Shown: positions 22,230 through 33,883 of the stretch, piece by piece
How positions within the stretch are numbered: the first letter of the stretch is position 1
How the letters are laid out: every line of letters starts with the position of its first letter
DNA from: Anaeramoeba flamelloides
Lineage: Eukaryota; Metamonada; Anaeramoebidae
Length of the DNA: 64,000 nt
Reading direction: 5' to 3'
Assembly (NCBI GenBank): GCA_027625915.1
Contig: JANTQA010000063.1
Span: 8,203,501 to 8,267,500, forward strand
Notes under the pieces: model-generated
What the model saw: the letters and a program-made list of their open reading frames with translations, nothing else
What the model was told of the DNA's origin: nothing
Database searches by the model: none
Position numbers and translations under genes: made by a program

Positions 22230-22921
22230 AATTAAACAAAGATTTTCAACGAATAGAAATTTGACTTAACTTCGTCAACACCATTAATAAAAAAACAAAC
22301 AAGTTGAACGAAAAAAAAGTAAACAACGCCACCAGATCCACTTTTTTGATAGATAGATGATTTTGAATAATCAAACACCTGAATCTTTTGAAAGCACCCA
22401 AATATTTTGTAAAACAAAGGAGTTATGAAATGGGTACCAGCACAAATACACAAGACATATGCAAGGCGCATTAGATTCTTTTTTGGATTAGGGATCCACC
22501 GGGAGCGAGTATTAAAAGCAGGGTAACCGAGATCCTTTAATGATGGACGTGCGACATATTTATTAAAGAGAATGATGAATGTGATATCAATCACAGACGC
22601 CAAGGAATGCCACCACATTTGTGGGATATCAAACGCTGCTGCATTAGTAAATGTTCTACGTAACGCACCGATTGTTAAACAAAACAAAAGCGATGAAATT
22701 GAAAAACTAAACAACCTAAGATCATCAAGCTAACTCTGCGCTAGGGTCCTTTCTTTTTGTTTGCTGTTGGTTGAATTGATACTGGAGTATCCTCCTCTTT
22801 TACGGTAATTTTTGATTAGGGTGTCAATAAAGCACAAAACAATAAACGAGCAATACATTATCGCAGAAACTATTAATGCCCTGTACCATAGTTTCCAAAA
22901 ATTGTTATAAGTTGTTACCAT
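22230..22921 (-). CDS. Multi-pass membrane protein with an in-frame TAG
   Basis: Starts at a true ATG (22921; MVTTYNNFWKLWYRALIV), with a first membrane helix at residues about 13-35. A polar stretch reaches TLAQS at residue 63 and is followed by an in-frame TAG. The same frame then stays open for about 160 codons to TAA, with about four more hydrophobic segments, a Trp-rich patch (PQMWWHSLASVIDITFIIL) and a GSGGVVYFFF segment. No GT-AG intron removes the TAG while keeping frame. It may be a young pseudogene, a readthrough gene or an assembly error. Family unknown. The GSGG-aromatic segment suggests kinship with the protein at 16152-16835. Nearby repeats occupy its 5' side. Confidence 0.55.
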
Positions 22922-23009
22922 CTTTTTTGAATGACGAAGATTTCAATTGTTCTTCAATACAGTAACAAGAAGTTCCTAAACAAGTTAAAAAAATAAATAA
23001 TTTTGTCAA

Positions 23010-23290
23010 AAGAACTTGTCCATTGTAGAACAAAAGCGAAACCGGGGTAAAAAAAGTGAAATGCTGTTTTTAATTGGTAACATTAATAGAACCTGAAAAT
23101 GAAAAGAAAGATCAATTAAAAAATAAATAAATAAATAGAAACAAAATGAAGTATTCAACACAATAACATTTTTTTTAATACTACTTTTTAGTTTGAGTTT
23201 TTCTTTGGTTAATCAATTATTAAAAATTTTTTTTAAAAAATTGACTATTTTTGGGATCTCCAAAACCATTCATACACTATCAATATAAAA
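23010..23290. repeat. Diverged dispersed repeat shared with 38860-39115
   Basis: AAAAAGTGAAATGCTGTTTT and the following TAATTGGTAAC resemble 38870-38910 in direct orientation. The block TTTTTCTTTGGTTAATCAAT through TTTTTGGGATCTCC resembles 39050-39115 in inverted orientation. Boundaries are uncertain. Confidence 0.4.
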
Positions 23291-24004
23291 AGTAGATTTA
23301 AATTGTGTTTGTTGGCTATTGTTATTTATATTAAAAGTTACAAGAAGGAGAAGGGAAATTTTTTTTAATATGCTATAATTTAGAAAAAGTTCTGTTTTTA
23401 ATTGAGAGTAACTACATAAGTACTTTTATTGGAATCTAAACATCTGTTTAGCTTTAGTGATCTCTAAAAAAATGAAAACTAATACTTTTCAAGTATTTTT
23501 TTTATTCTTTATTAACCAAATATTTTTCCCTGAAAGATCCTCACATTTCAAGAAATAATAACAAAAAAAATGTTACTTAATGTTTTGATAACAAGCAATA
23601 TATTTTATTATATGTGTACAATATATATCGCCCTATCAAGAAACACATCTTACTTATTTTCTCAACTTCTCATAAAGGGAACCAGGAATATTTCAAAGTT
23701 AAAGTTTGAGTAATTATAATTCAACACTTCAATTTGTTTCAAAATGTAGATTTTTTTCTTATTTGTCTATTTTTTTTTTGAATCACACATTATTATTTTT
23801 AATTGATGAGATCAGATTTGTATACTATTATATTAATTTCTATTTAAGACATATTTGAAAAAAGGGTAACTAATGATTCTTTGCCTTCAAATATATAAAA
23901 AAGTAATATTTGACTTCTTCATGCAAACCATTTAGCTCTTTTATATTAATAATAATACATAAAATTTAAAGATACTAAAAAAAGAAAATAAAGCCAAATA
24001 ATAA
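23291..24004. other. AT-rich intergenic stretch
   Basis: No supported gene or repeat boundary. Confidence 0.35.
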
Positions 24005-26000
24005 AAATTTAAATGAGAAAAATAATATTATAATGATTGATATAGCAAAATTTTTTGAATCAATCAGTTTTCAAATAATTAAAAATACAATAAAAATAAA
24101 TATTGAAAATACAATTATTTCATTTTTTTTATTAAAATATTATCTAAAGTGAAAAACCTTTTGTATTCAAAAGAGATTGTTACTCATATTATATTTTCTC
24201 TTATATCATTTTTTCCTTTATTAAAAATAATAACAATAACAAACCATTTCTAAATCTCAGTAGATGAATTAATATTTATAAAAGTTAATTATATCAATTA
24301 AATGAAAAAATAAATTTAATACATACCCTTTTCCAGTCAAATTTCCCCAGTAACCATGATACAATCAAATATATCCAAAGTGTTTGAATGGAGACAGAAG
24401 TAAAATTTATTGTGGAAATATCAAAATTCAAGTTATTTTTTCACATTTTGCTTTTTTTTTTTCAAATTTTTTTTGAAAGCTTAATTCATTTACAAATTTT
24501 TTTTTCTAATTCAAGATCTCAAGTCACTTGGTAAAAAAATATTGATCTAATGTTACTTAAATAGTAAAAATGATTGTATAGTAAATCATATTTATTTCTA
24601 TTAGGATTTTGCTGGATCTTTAATTGGAAATTAAAATGAATATTATTTCCTTTCCTAATTAGAGAATTAAGAATTTTTAGGTTTTTCTATTTATAAGAAC
24701 AGTCTATTGATTTTTTTAGATCTAGTTCATACATATACCAACTATTCTTTAATGTGAATTATTCTTCTTAATTCTTCTTTGTTCCTTAAAAATTAATTAT
24801 AAAAAATAATTAAAATTTGGAAAAAATGCTGGGTATCTTTTGACTAAAACAAAATTTATTTATAATATCTTTCAGAGTAAAATCTAATAAAGATAAAAAA
24901 GAAAATTCATAAGATTGATCCAATCTTTAATATTTAAGTCTTACCTAAAATAAAATTATACATACAGTTCATAAATAAAAATAATCTCAAGAAACCCATT
25001 TACAACTGACAACAATAATTTAATAAAAATACTCTGAATAATAGTTTTAAAAAAAAAAATAATTTAAATCCTCTATATTATGCATATCTTGATATGGATT
25101 ATAAATACACACTTATGAAATGAATACTTTAAATTATATAATTAAAGTATATTACTGGATTATGAAAAATCTACCGAAATATACCAATTCTTATTTACAA
25201 AACATATTTTAAAATTGAAAATATGTTAATTATAATAAAAAAATAAATTTTAATTCTAAAAAAAATTAAAAAAATTATCTCTTCCTTATTCAAAAATTGT
25301 AATAAAATTTAATAAAAGAATAAATAATAAAATTAACTGGTATTCAAAAGATTTAATTGGACTAAAAATTGAAATATATAAGTACATATATAATGAAACC
25401 CAGAATTAAAAACAATAAAAAAAAATGAAAAAATCTTATTTTTGGGAGAATTAAACAAAAAAAAAACATAAAAACCAATATTATATTACTTTTGAATTAA
25501 TGAAATTAAAATAAATCAACACATTTAATGACATCTTGACAAACTTGAAGACATACCAAAAATATTTTAAAATAATACAAAATAAAAAGTATTAATTTAC
25601 AACCTCAAAATTATTTAGTCTTCCATCTGGTACAACAATTTACAATTTAGAAAATATACTAAATCCTTAAATAGATCTTACATTGTAATCAAAAATTAAA
25701 CTCAAATCATTTTTTCATCTATAATTAAAGTATGAAAAGAAAGATATAATAGAAAAATATTGATCATTTTTAAGGGTATATCTTTTTTTTTATATAAAAA
25801 AAAAAAAATAGATTGATTTTTCTAAATAAATTAAAAGTTATAAATCTTCATGAATTAATTTTTAAACAATAAGACTTTTAAATAATTTTGATTAATTTAT
25901 TAACATGTATTCAATATTTTCACCATTAAATTTCAGAAAGGGGATCTAATTCAAAGGGGGACTATAGAGTAATTTAAACTTCTTTAATAATACTTTTTTT
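24005..26000 (+). mobile_element. LINE-type retrotransposon, copy 3, heavily decayed and interrupted
   Basis: Motif A (MIDIAKFFES-like) is recognisable near 24038. Later sections correspond to the thumb region (near 24880-25400), the Cys/His knuckle region (near 25700-25790) and the 3' terminus (near 25935-25990), in the same order as copies 1 and 2. Divergence is much greater than between copies 1 and 2, so this is an older insertion. A separate inverted-end element interrupts it at about 24334-24846. Confidence 0.7.
24334..24846. mobile_element. MITE inserted in LINE copy 3
   Basis: The left end CCAGTCAAATTTCCCCAGTA and the right end, read inward, TAGTCAAAAGATACCCAGCA form an imperfect inverted repeat. 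On either side the LINE sequence resumes: AATTTAATACATA before, and AGTAAAATCTAATAAAGATA after, matching copy 1 near 4760-4805. About 510 bp and non-coding. Confidence 0.55.
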
Positions 26001-26836
26001 TTATTTTTTTATTATAAGATTTATACTATTTTTCCTCTTCTCTTTTTTTTTATTTTGATAAATTTACTTTAATTACTCCATTTATCACTATTTAAATGGA
26101 AAATTTGAAAATTTTCACAATATAGCCTCTCTCAAAATATTAGACTAAGATAAATTTCCCCTTCGTACCCCTGACAAATAATTGTACCTTTTCTTTGGAT
26201 ACGTGTTATTTGGAAAAGTACTCACTTATAAGATCAGGGGTATTAAAAAATAGATTTGTTAACCAAAATTAGCACGGGTACCACTAATGCCAATACATTC
26301 CTGTTCAGTTAAGAGAGTAAAAGAAATTCTTTACTGCACTTTTCAAAGAAAAAAAAATTATTTTCCAATTACTGTTTCAATTTTCTTTTTTTAAAAAGAA
26401 TAAGAATTTCGGATTGATATCGAAAGCAATAACAACCAACTTATATAATTATCTGAGCAAAATTTGGCAAGGGTTTAAGGTAAAGAAAATTAAAAAAAAA
26501 TGTTTTATTTTTGTTTATATATCCTTGTTACCACCTTCCGTACAGTTGACAGCTAGTTTCATTATGAAACATTATTTTCCGGAAAGAAAATAAATTATAC
26601 TCAGAAACACAATGTCATATGAAATTCTTTGTTTCAGATATCTCTAATACTTTAAGATTTTTATTAAAATAGATACCAAAATAATATAATATAATATAAA
26701 ATAAAATAAAATCAAGAAATAATAATTTATTTAATTAATTTTTTTCTAATTGTAATGATAATTCTGGCGATTACTGGTAGGTTGTTATCGTTATTATTAC
26801 TTAATTTAAAACCGGGTATAATAAATTGATTTCAAA
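26001..26836. other. Intergenic stretch with a spaced palindrome
   Basis: GTACCCCTGA near 26166 is answered by TCAGGGGTAT near 26236, leaving a loop of about 60 bp. No gene is supported. It forms the 3' flank of the coiled-coil gene. Confidence 0.35.
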
Positions 26837-29518
26837 TTATTTTTTAGATTTTTTAATTGCGGATCTATATTTTCTTATTCTTTTTAGAGAATTTTGGATA
26901 TTAGGATAATCGATATTATTTTTGTTTATTGTTTTGGATAAATCTCTAAAAAATTGTGAATAAAATGTTAATCTTTTTAATGGCATTATCACTAATTCAA
27001 AAAGTTTTAATTTTTTAGGAAATGCCTTTTGTTTATTAATAAGTAATTGCTTTATTTTTTCTTCTTCAGTCAACTTTGTTTTTAATATGGAATTAAATTT
27101 TGTTATATCTTGGAAATAGCTGATATAAATAATCATTTCATTAATATAATTAAGAATTTTTTTATAGATTGGTCTTTCTTTCAATTCTTCATTTCCATTT
27201 TCATTTTCGTTTTCGTTTTTTTTTTCGTTTTCGTTTTCGTTTTTGAAATGGGAATTAATATGATAACTTTGAATGATATTTGTTAAATCTTTATTAATTT
27301 TTGAACTTAACGACGTCATCTTTTCTAGTATTTTTAATAAATGATTTATTAATTTATCATCAATCATATTTAATTCTTGAAGAGGTTTTAAATATTCTTG
27401 AACAAAAAAATTCATTTGAGATTCATATATAATTTCCGATTTGGAAATATTGTGGAGGAGGTTTTTTTGTTTTAAACCCATTTGATATTTATTTTTTTGA
27501 GAATAAGTTTTTAATAAGTTTTGAATTTTAATAATAATTATACCATCATCATCATCATAATTACCATTGTCATTTCCGTTGTCACCTTTATTGATTTTAT
27601 TAATATTTTGATTTTTATTATTATTTTCATTTTCATTATTATTATCATTACCGCTGTCATTGCCATTGCCATTATCACTTTGACTGATTTTATTAATATT
27701 TTCATTTTCATTATCATTGCCATTGCCGTTATCATTGCCATTACCATTATCACTTTGACTGGTTTTGTTAATTTCATCATTATTATTGGTATTATAAATA
27801 TTTTTATTATCTTCTTTATTTATTTGATCTGTTAATGAATCGATTTTCTCTAAAAGTTTATTATTCGTTTTTTTCAATAGGATTATAATTTTTTCATTTT
27901 CTTTTTGTTTGGATTCAAACTCTTTTTCTTTGATTTGGTATTTTAAATGGGATTTATCATTTAATTGAATTTTTTTTTCTAATTTTATCTTTAATTTTTC
28001 GATCTTTGTCAGGCTATTGGTTTTCTCTTCTAATTCGTTCTCTTTATTTGACAGATCAGTTTCGTATTTTTGTTTCATTTCTTTAAAATGATTTTCATTT
28101 TTTTTTATTTGTAATTTTAGCCTCAGAATAGTTTTTTTATTATTTAAAAATTTTTTTTTTAAATTACTTAACTCATTTGATTTGTAATTATTACCCTCAT
28201 TATTTAAATAATTTTGATAACTTCCAAAGACATTTTCTTCGTTTGGTTCCATTTTTATTTCTTTTACCTTTTCTTCTTTTTCCTTTTCTTCTTGCTCCTT
28301 TTCCCTTTCCTTTTCTAATTCTAATTTTTCCAATTTTTGTTCCATTAACTCACGATCTTTCTTTAAATTTTCAATTTCATTTTTTAATTCTTGGATTGTT
28401 TCATGTTCTTTTTCAATTTTGATGTCCTTATTTTTTAATTGTATATTATTATTTAATGTTAATTCCTTGATTTTGTTCTCAAAGGATTTCTTTTCTTGAA
28501 TTAATTTTTCATTATACTGGAGTTCATAATTATTTATTTTGTTTTCAATTTCTTTTTCTTTAATTTGGTATTGATTTTCAATTTTTGAGATCTCAATTTT
28601 ATTTAAATTAACCAATTCCTTTTTTTGGTTTTCAAATTCGTTTTTTAAATTTAAAATAGTTTTTTCCAGTTCTTTGTTTTTGAGAATTAACTCTTTTTCA
28701 ATTGTTTGCAAATCGTTATTACTCTTTTCATAATTTTCATTTTGCTCATTTAATTTAGTTCCTTTCTCAATTAATTCCTTATTGTCGCTTATTTGCCTTT
28801 TGAGTTCTTCTTTTTGCTTTAAATATTTTTCGTTCAGATTTACAATCTCATTATTTTTTTCTTCAATTTTTTTATTTTTATTTTTCACTAACATTTCCGC
28901 TGATTGGAACATTTCAGCTAATTCGTTCCTTTCACCTCGCAATTTGTCAATTCTTTCTTTAGTTTTTTCCTTTTCAGTGTCGTAGTCTTCAATTGTTTCG
29001 GTAAGGATTTCTAATTCGGTATCTTTGTCCACTATTTGGTTTTCAAATGAATTTACTTTCTTGATTATTAAATTTTTTAATTTTTTTATTTGTAACTGGC
29101 TTGAAGATAATTTTTCAATTTCTCTGATTTCCTTTCCAAGTTCGCTATTTTTGTGTTCAATTTCAGTTTGGGTTTCGAAATTATTAGATCCTTGGGAATT
29201 CGCTTCCCCATTTGTTTCTTTTTTTTGTTGTTTTTCTTGACTAATTTTTTTTATCTTTGTCTTTGTTTTTTTTGGTTTTGGCTTGGGCTTTGGATTTGTT
29301 GATCCTCTTCCTTTTTGGTTGCTTGTTTTCGCTTTTTTTTTTGTTTTTAGATTTTTGTTTGGAACTTTGGATTTTGTTGAAAACTCTTTGATACGTGAGT
29401 TACTAGTTTTGGATCGGTAAAGCGTTCGAACTTTGGTATTCGAAGATCCACTAGTCTTAAATAACTTTCGGTTTGTGCTCTTGTGTCCAAATTTATAATT
29501 TGTGATTTCTGTGGTCAT
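26837..29518 (-). CDS. Coiled-coil protein with a C-terminal RhoGEF (DH)-like domain, 893 aa
   Basis: The single-exon frame starts at ATG 29518. Residues 1 to about 115 are basic and Ser/Lys/Asn-rich. Residues about 150-580 are charged heptad coiled coil. Residues about 600-680 are a low-complexity Asn/Asp/Gly tract. The C-terminal 200 residues are ordered and helical. SEIIYESQMNFFVQEYLKPL (about 692-711) matches the first DH helix, and LFELVIMPLKRLTFYSQFF (about 839-858) matches the last conserved block, where known DH domains have L-x-PvQRi-rY. By analogy it would catalyse GDP release from a Rho-type GTPase, with the coiled coil for dimerisation or scaffolding. The Gln of PvQR is replaced by Lys and no PH domain follows, so activity is uncertain. 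It could instead be a purely structural coiled-coil protein. Confidence 0.75.
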   Translation of the reverse strand: MTTEITNYKFGHKSTNRKLFKTSGSSNTKVRTLYRSKTSNSRIKEFSTKSKVPNKNLKTKKKAKTSNQKGRGSTNPKPKPKPKKTKTKIKKISQEKQQKKETNGEANSQGSNNFETQTEIEHKNSELGKEIREIEKLSSSQLQIKKLKNLIIKKVNSFENQIVDKDTELEILTETIEDYDTEKEKTKERIDKLRGERNELAEMFQSAEMLVKNKNKKIEEKNNEIVNLNEKYLKQKEELKRQISDNKELIEKGTKLNEQNENYEKSNNDLQTIEKELILKNKELEKTILNLKNEFENQKKELVNLNKIEISKIENQYQIKEKEIENKINNYELQYNEKLIQEKKSFENKIKELTLNNNIQLKNKDIKIEKEHETIQELKNEIENLKKDRELMEQKLEKLELEKEREKEQEEKEKEEKVKEIKMEPNEENVFGSYQNYLNNEGNNYKSNELSNLKKKFLNNKKTILRLKLQIKKNENHFKEMKQKYETDLSNKENELEEKTNSLTKIEKLKIKLEKKIQLNDKSHLKYQIKEKEFESKQKENEKIIILLKKTNNKLLEKIDSLTDQINKEDNKNIYNTNNNDEINKTSQSDNGNGNDNGNGNDNENENINKISQSDNGNGNDSGNDNNNENENNNKNQNINKINKGDNGNDNGNYDDDDGIIIIKIQNLLKTYSQKNKYQMGLKQKNLLHNISKSEIIYESQMNFFVQEYLKPLQELNMIDDKLINHLLKILEKMTSLSSKINKDLTNIIQSYHINSHFKNENENEKKNENENENGNEELKERPIYKKILNYINEMIIYISYFQDITKFNSILKTKLTEEEKIKQLLINKQKAFPKKLKLFELVIMPLKRLTFYSQFFRDLSKTINKNNIDYPNIQNSLKRIRKYRSAIKKSKK

Positions 29519-30150
29519 GAATACTTTTTTTTTTTTTTTTTTTCTTTATTTTTCTTGTGTTTAAAAATTTGAAAAGTTGGTAAAAAAATTTGGGTTGGGG
29601 AGACTCAAAGCTTTTAAAAAATGAAAAGAAATCCAAAAAGTAAAACAAAAAAAAATGTCAATAATTTTGTGCAGCTGGTTTGAGTTTTAAATAGAAGTGT
29701 GATTTCGTTTTCTTCTTTTTGTTCTTTGTTTTCATAAATCTGTTATTTTGGAATTAATTTTTTTGAAAAAAAGGAGAAGAGAAAAAGTCTTATTTACTGA
29801 ACACAAACAGAATAGATGTACTCTGTAAACAAATTTGTCTTGTTACACCAAAGGTTTTTCCTTTTAGATTTACAATTTTTTATAATCATAAAGTTTAAGG
29901 TATCTGTTACTTTTTGGTTGACCTTTTCTATATGTGAAGTTGCACACAGAGAATTAAGTCTCTTTTTTTAGACTTTTACTAATCTGCTTCACAAGACCTT
30001 TGCGAAAAAGAAATTTTTTTACTTTGGAAGGGTAATTACTTGGGACTTGATTTTGTAATTGTACTTGAAGAAACTCGAACTTTCAGATTTTTTTAAATAT
30101 ACCGAAGAGGTAATTTCAACAAATAGTATACTGTTTTCTATGAAATATTT
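29519..30150. other. 5' flank of the coiled-coil gene
   Basis: A T-run directly precedes the start codon on the coding strand side; the rest is unannotated AT-rich sequence. Confidence 0.35.
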
Positions 30151-30350
30151 TACAGTCCGTTCCACTTTTAAGGCAGTTACTTTGAAAGAAATTTAAGGAC
30201 AAAAAAAAATCTTAAATTAAGGCACAAAATTCAGATTATAGTTAAATAAATTGTGTAAAAAAAAAATTCCAAATTTTGTGCCTTAATTTGAGATTTTTTT
30301 GTGCATTAAATTGTTGTTGATAATTTATGTCTTAAAAGTGAAACTGATTA
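30151..30350. mobile_element. Palindromic MITE, TACAGT / AAGGCAC family
   Basis: The left end TACAGTCCGTTCCACTTTTA continues AGGCAG. The right end GTCTTAAAAGTGAAACTGAT continues TATA. The two halves are mutually inverted, including ATCTTAAATTAAGGCACAAA against TTTGTGCCTTAATTTGAGAT. About 200 bp and non-coding. Confidence 0.75.
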
Positions 30351-31444
30351 TAATTTGTCTGATGAAAATATTTACAATAAAGAGAATATTACCTTAAATT
30401 TGAATTTAAATGGATATTTTTCTATATGGATATGTTAAAGTTTGGTGATAGAGATTTGCTAATAATTTCAAAATAAAAAGATCAAAATTTTCATTCAGCT
30501 TTCCTCAAGAATAGCATGCTAAGAATTTAAATAAATCATCAAAGTTCCCATTTCTATAAATTTTATTTATGATTCAAGTTTGTTTTAATATTATTTATAA
30601 TTGGAAAGTGGCATGCTTTCTAAATCTGTTTTTGAAAAGATGAATAAAAATTTTGTTCAATTTGTTTTGAAACAAATTTTAATTATCAAAGTGCCACTTA
30701 ATCTATATAAAAGGTAAATATGTTATTAATTTTTTGGTAAAATTGTGAAAAGTGTTTTTTTTTTTTTTTTTAATTCACAAAGTTTAATTATTTAAATACC
30801 TTACAAATTTTGATTATTTAATAATCAGTAATTGATAAATAAGTATTCCTTATAATATTAATATTTAATATAAATTTGCTTATAGTGAGTAAAATCCATT
30901 TGAAGAATGTATAATTCTAATTAGATTTTCTTTCTTTAATTTTGGGTTTTTCGGTTATTTCGGAAACAAGCCATTGTTTTGAATACTAATCAAAGATTTC
31001 ATTTATGTTAGAATTTATTCGATACTATTTTTTTTTGTACTCTATAAATAATTTGATACAAATAAATTGGAAATAAACTTTTTCACATATCAGTAGAGAT
31101 CTATTATTTATTTTTTTTTTAAAAAATTCGCATCATTTTAATCTAGATAATATATCCATTAAAATCTTGTTCATTTTTAAAAGTTGAAAATACTAAATTG
31201 AAAAAATGATATTGAAATTTTTATGAATATCTAAATAAAAAAATAGCCATTTTATCTTTAAATATGTTTTTCTTTTCATTATTTAATAGTATAATTAATT
31301 TTTTTGAAAGTTTAAATTCAATAGAATCTATTTGACATTTTTATTTGTAATCAAGTAGAGTTACCATCTAAATCAAAATTAACCCAATTCTGAAAATTTG
31401 ATGATAACCCAAAGACAAAAAAAAATTGGAAAAATATTAAAATC
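30351..31444. other. AT-rich intergenic stretch
   Basis: No supported gene or repeat. Confidence 0.35.
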
Positions 31445-31655
31445 TAGAGTCAGTTTCACTTTTAAGGCATAAATTTATAATAAAAATTAAGCCACAAAAA
31501 AAAATCCCCAATTATGGGAGATTTTGTGTAAAATCTTTTATACAAATTATTCTACTAGAATCAGAATTATGTACTTTTATTTAGAGATTTATTTTTTTTT
31601 GTGCAATAAATTTTAGTTGAAAGTTTGTGCCTTAAAAAGTGAAACTGAACAGTAT
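31445..31655. mobile_element. Palindromic MITE, TACAGT / AAGGCAC family
   Basis: The ends TAGAGTCAGTTTCACTTTTA (left) and TAAAAAGTGAAACTGAACAG then TA (right) are near-perfect inverted repeats. The interior again has AAGGCA and GTGCCTTA words. About 211 bp. Confidence 0.75.
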
Positions 31656-31780
31656 TTTTTATCTTTTTCAAAACTAAATTTTAAATAACTAAATATTTAT
31701 CACATAATATATTTTTTTTTTAAATAATTTAAAAATCTATAAATAAAATAAAATAAAAATACTAAAAAAATAAAAATAAT

Positions 31781-32130
31781 ATGTGTATCCCAAATTTTGA
31801 AATAGATGAGAAAAAAAATATTTTTAAATTTGTTAAATTTTTTATTATAACTATTGATGGATCAAAGTTTAAATAATATCAACTAATTTAGTTTGTTATT
31901 GTTTATTAACTAGAAAAAAAAATATCTTTCTATTCATAATGTTATTTTTTTTTCTAATTTAAAAATAACTATGAAATAATTGTTATCACCATTTAATACC
32001 AATAAAACAAAAAAAATAATAAGTATATTGTTTAAAGTAAAATTATTTCAAAATTACAGAAAAATATTATATTTTTATTCCTTAAACTGTTTATAAAATC
32101 TAAAAAAACATTTAAATTTCTTTATTATTG
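31781..32130 (+). mobile_element. Degraded TAAAC-type MITE fragment
   Basis: TGTGTATCCCAAATTTTGAA, then AAATTTGTTAAAT and CTATTGATGGATCAAAGTTT, follow the same order as the middle of the GGACACA subfamily copies. Both termini are not recognisable, so extent is approximate. Confidence 0.35.
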
Positions 32131-33274
32131 GTTTTAGGAAACAACTATAATGAATACCGAGTTATTTGATGGATTAATTATACAAAAAAACCTTGAAATA
32201 ACCGAGATTATCAAATAATTATTCCCATCCCACCATATTCGTAAGCTACAACTTTATCTCGTTTCAATGTCTATATTTTTATAGGTTGAAAATATCGAAG
32301 GAGGGATTTTCTTAAGGTTATTTAATCTAGTTAATTTCTCACATATATATTAGAGATCCAAAAATTTTATTTATTCATAAAAAAATAGTTTAAATATCAT
32401 TATACCAAGATTAATCACAGTTTATATACACTAATGATTCAAAATATAATTGAAAAACATATCATATTTGTTATAAAAGCTGATTTTTTTTTAACTTAGT
32501 ACATATTAAGAAAACATATGCTATTGTAAAATTTAATTCTATTGAAGTTACAAAATAACTCAAGAAATTGTACATATTTTAGAAAGATAATATTTAGATA
32601 GAATCTAAATAAATATATCTATCTAACAAATTAAAAAAATCAATTATTATCCTTTAAAACAAAATTCCACAACTTTTATATCAAAAAGTCTCACAATTAA
32701 AAAAAGAGCTGGAAAATCACAGTTAATTTTCAACTAATCTAAAAATATTTAGAACAAACCACATTGAAAAAACAAAGGCATTCTAATCATAGGGATTAAT
32801 GGATTATTCCAGAATTTTTAATATTTTCCCAATATCCAAAATTATATTAATATTTTCTAAAAAATATTCCTATAAACCGTACTCTTGTTATCATATTCAT
32901 AACAAAAAAGTCAAAAAATCTTATCAAAAATTTCAATCATTTTTTTTTTAAGATGTCCTAAAAAATAAATATATATATATTATTAAAAAGAATATATCAA
33001 CATAAATTCAAATGAAACTATACAATCAAAAAAAAAAAAAAAATATTAAATAAAAAAAGATAATAACTTTATAAGGTCTATGGATAATAATGATGATTTT
33101 TTTTTGAGATTTCAACCAATAAAGATCGATTTTACGCCAGTAGTTTTATATCATTTGGCTTTAACCCCTCTTTTCTCCAACTATTTATATTTTAAATCAG
33201 TTTTATGATTTTATTTTTATAATTATCAAAATATTCCCATGAAAATAAATATATTTTTTTCTCTCATGGAAATC
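32131..33274. other. AT-rich intergenic stretch
   Basis: No supported gene. Nothing distinctive. Confidence 0.35.
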
Positions 33275-33883
33275 TAAACCACATTTCAAAAATTGTCATA
33301 AATTTGAAAGTATAAATTGGAAAAATAATGGTTTCATTTATAATATTTAGTATTCAAGAGCAACTAACAATTAAATCTTATTAATAATTCACTTTCAAAT
33401 CATTTTAAATATATAATAACCTGATATTTAAAAAATTGAAAAAAATATAATCAAAAACGAAAAAAAGGTTGAATATAATTTTTGAAATCGTATTTTAGAG
33501 TTTTTATTACTGAAATTTCCATGGAAAAGGGTTGAACAACTAGATTTTTTACCAATAATTAAATTCATTCTAAAAGACAATACTGAGTCTCAATTTTCTA
33601 GGTGATTATTTGTCTTTTTGGAGATCTTTTTTTTTTTCCACTCGATCTTTGGCAGAAAAAGAAAAAAAAAATAAATAAATCGAAAAAAAAAGAAATTTGG
33701 AAAAAGAAAAAGAAAAATTTAAAATTTTGACTGATTCTGAAAAACAAAACAAAAATTTGCATAATTTTACTAAAATCATTTTGATCTAACAATTGAAAAT
33801 TTCTATTGATGAGAATATGGAATAAAACTTCAGAACCACTACCAAGAACATTATAAAGTGATTCAAAATTTTTGAAACATAAC
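33275..33883 (+). mobile_element. TAAAC-type MITE, TGACTCAC subfamily
   Basis: The left end TAAACCACATTTCAAAAATT continues GTCA. The right part ACATTATAAAGTGATTCAAA continues TTTTTGAAA. Together with shared interior words (AATTGAAAAAA, GTTGAACAAC, GTCTCAATTTTC, TTGGAGATC near poly-T) these align it with 42851-43454. Confidence 0.6.

Noticed and set aside
27521-27835. 104-codon hydrophobic + frame opposite the coiled-coil gene
   Set aside because: It is the complement of the Asn/Asp/Gly coding repeat; Ile/Val richness follows from the codons on the other strand.
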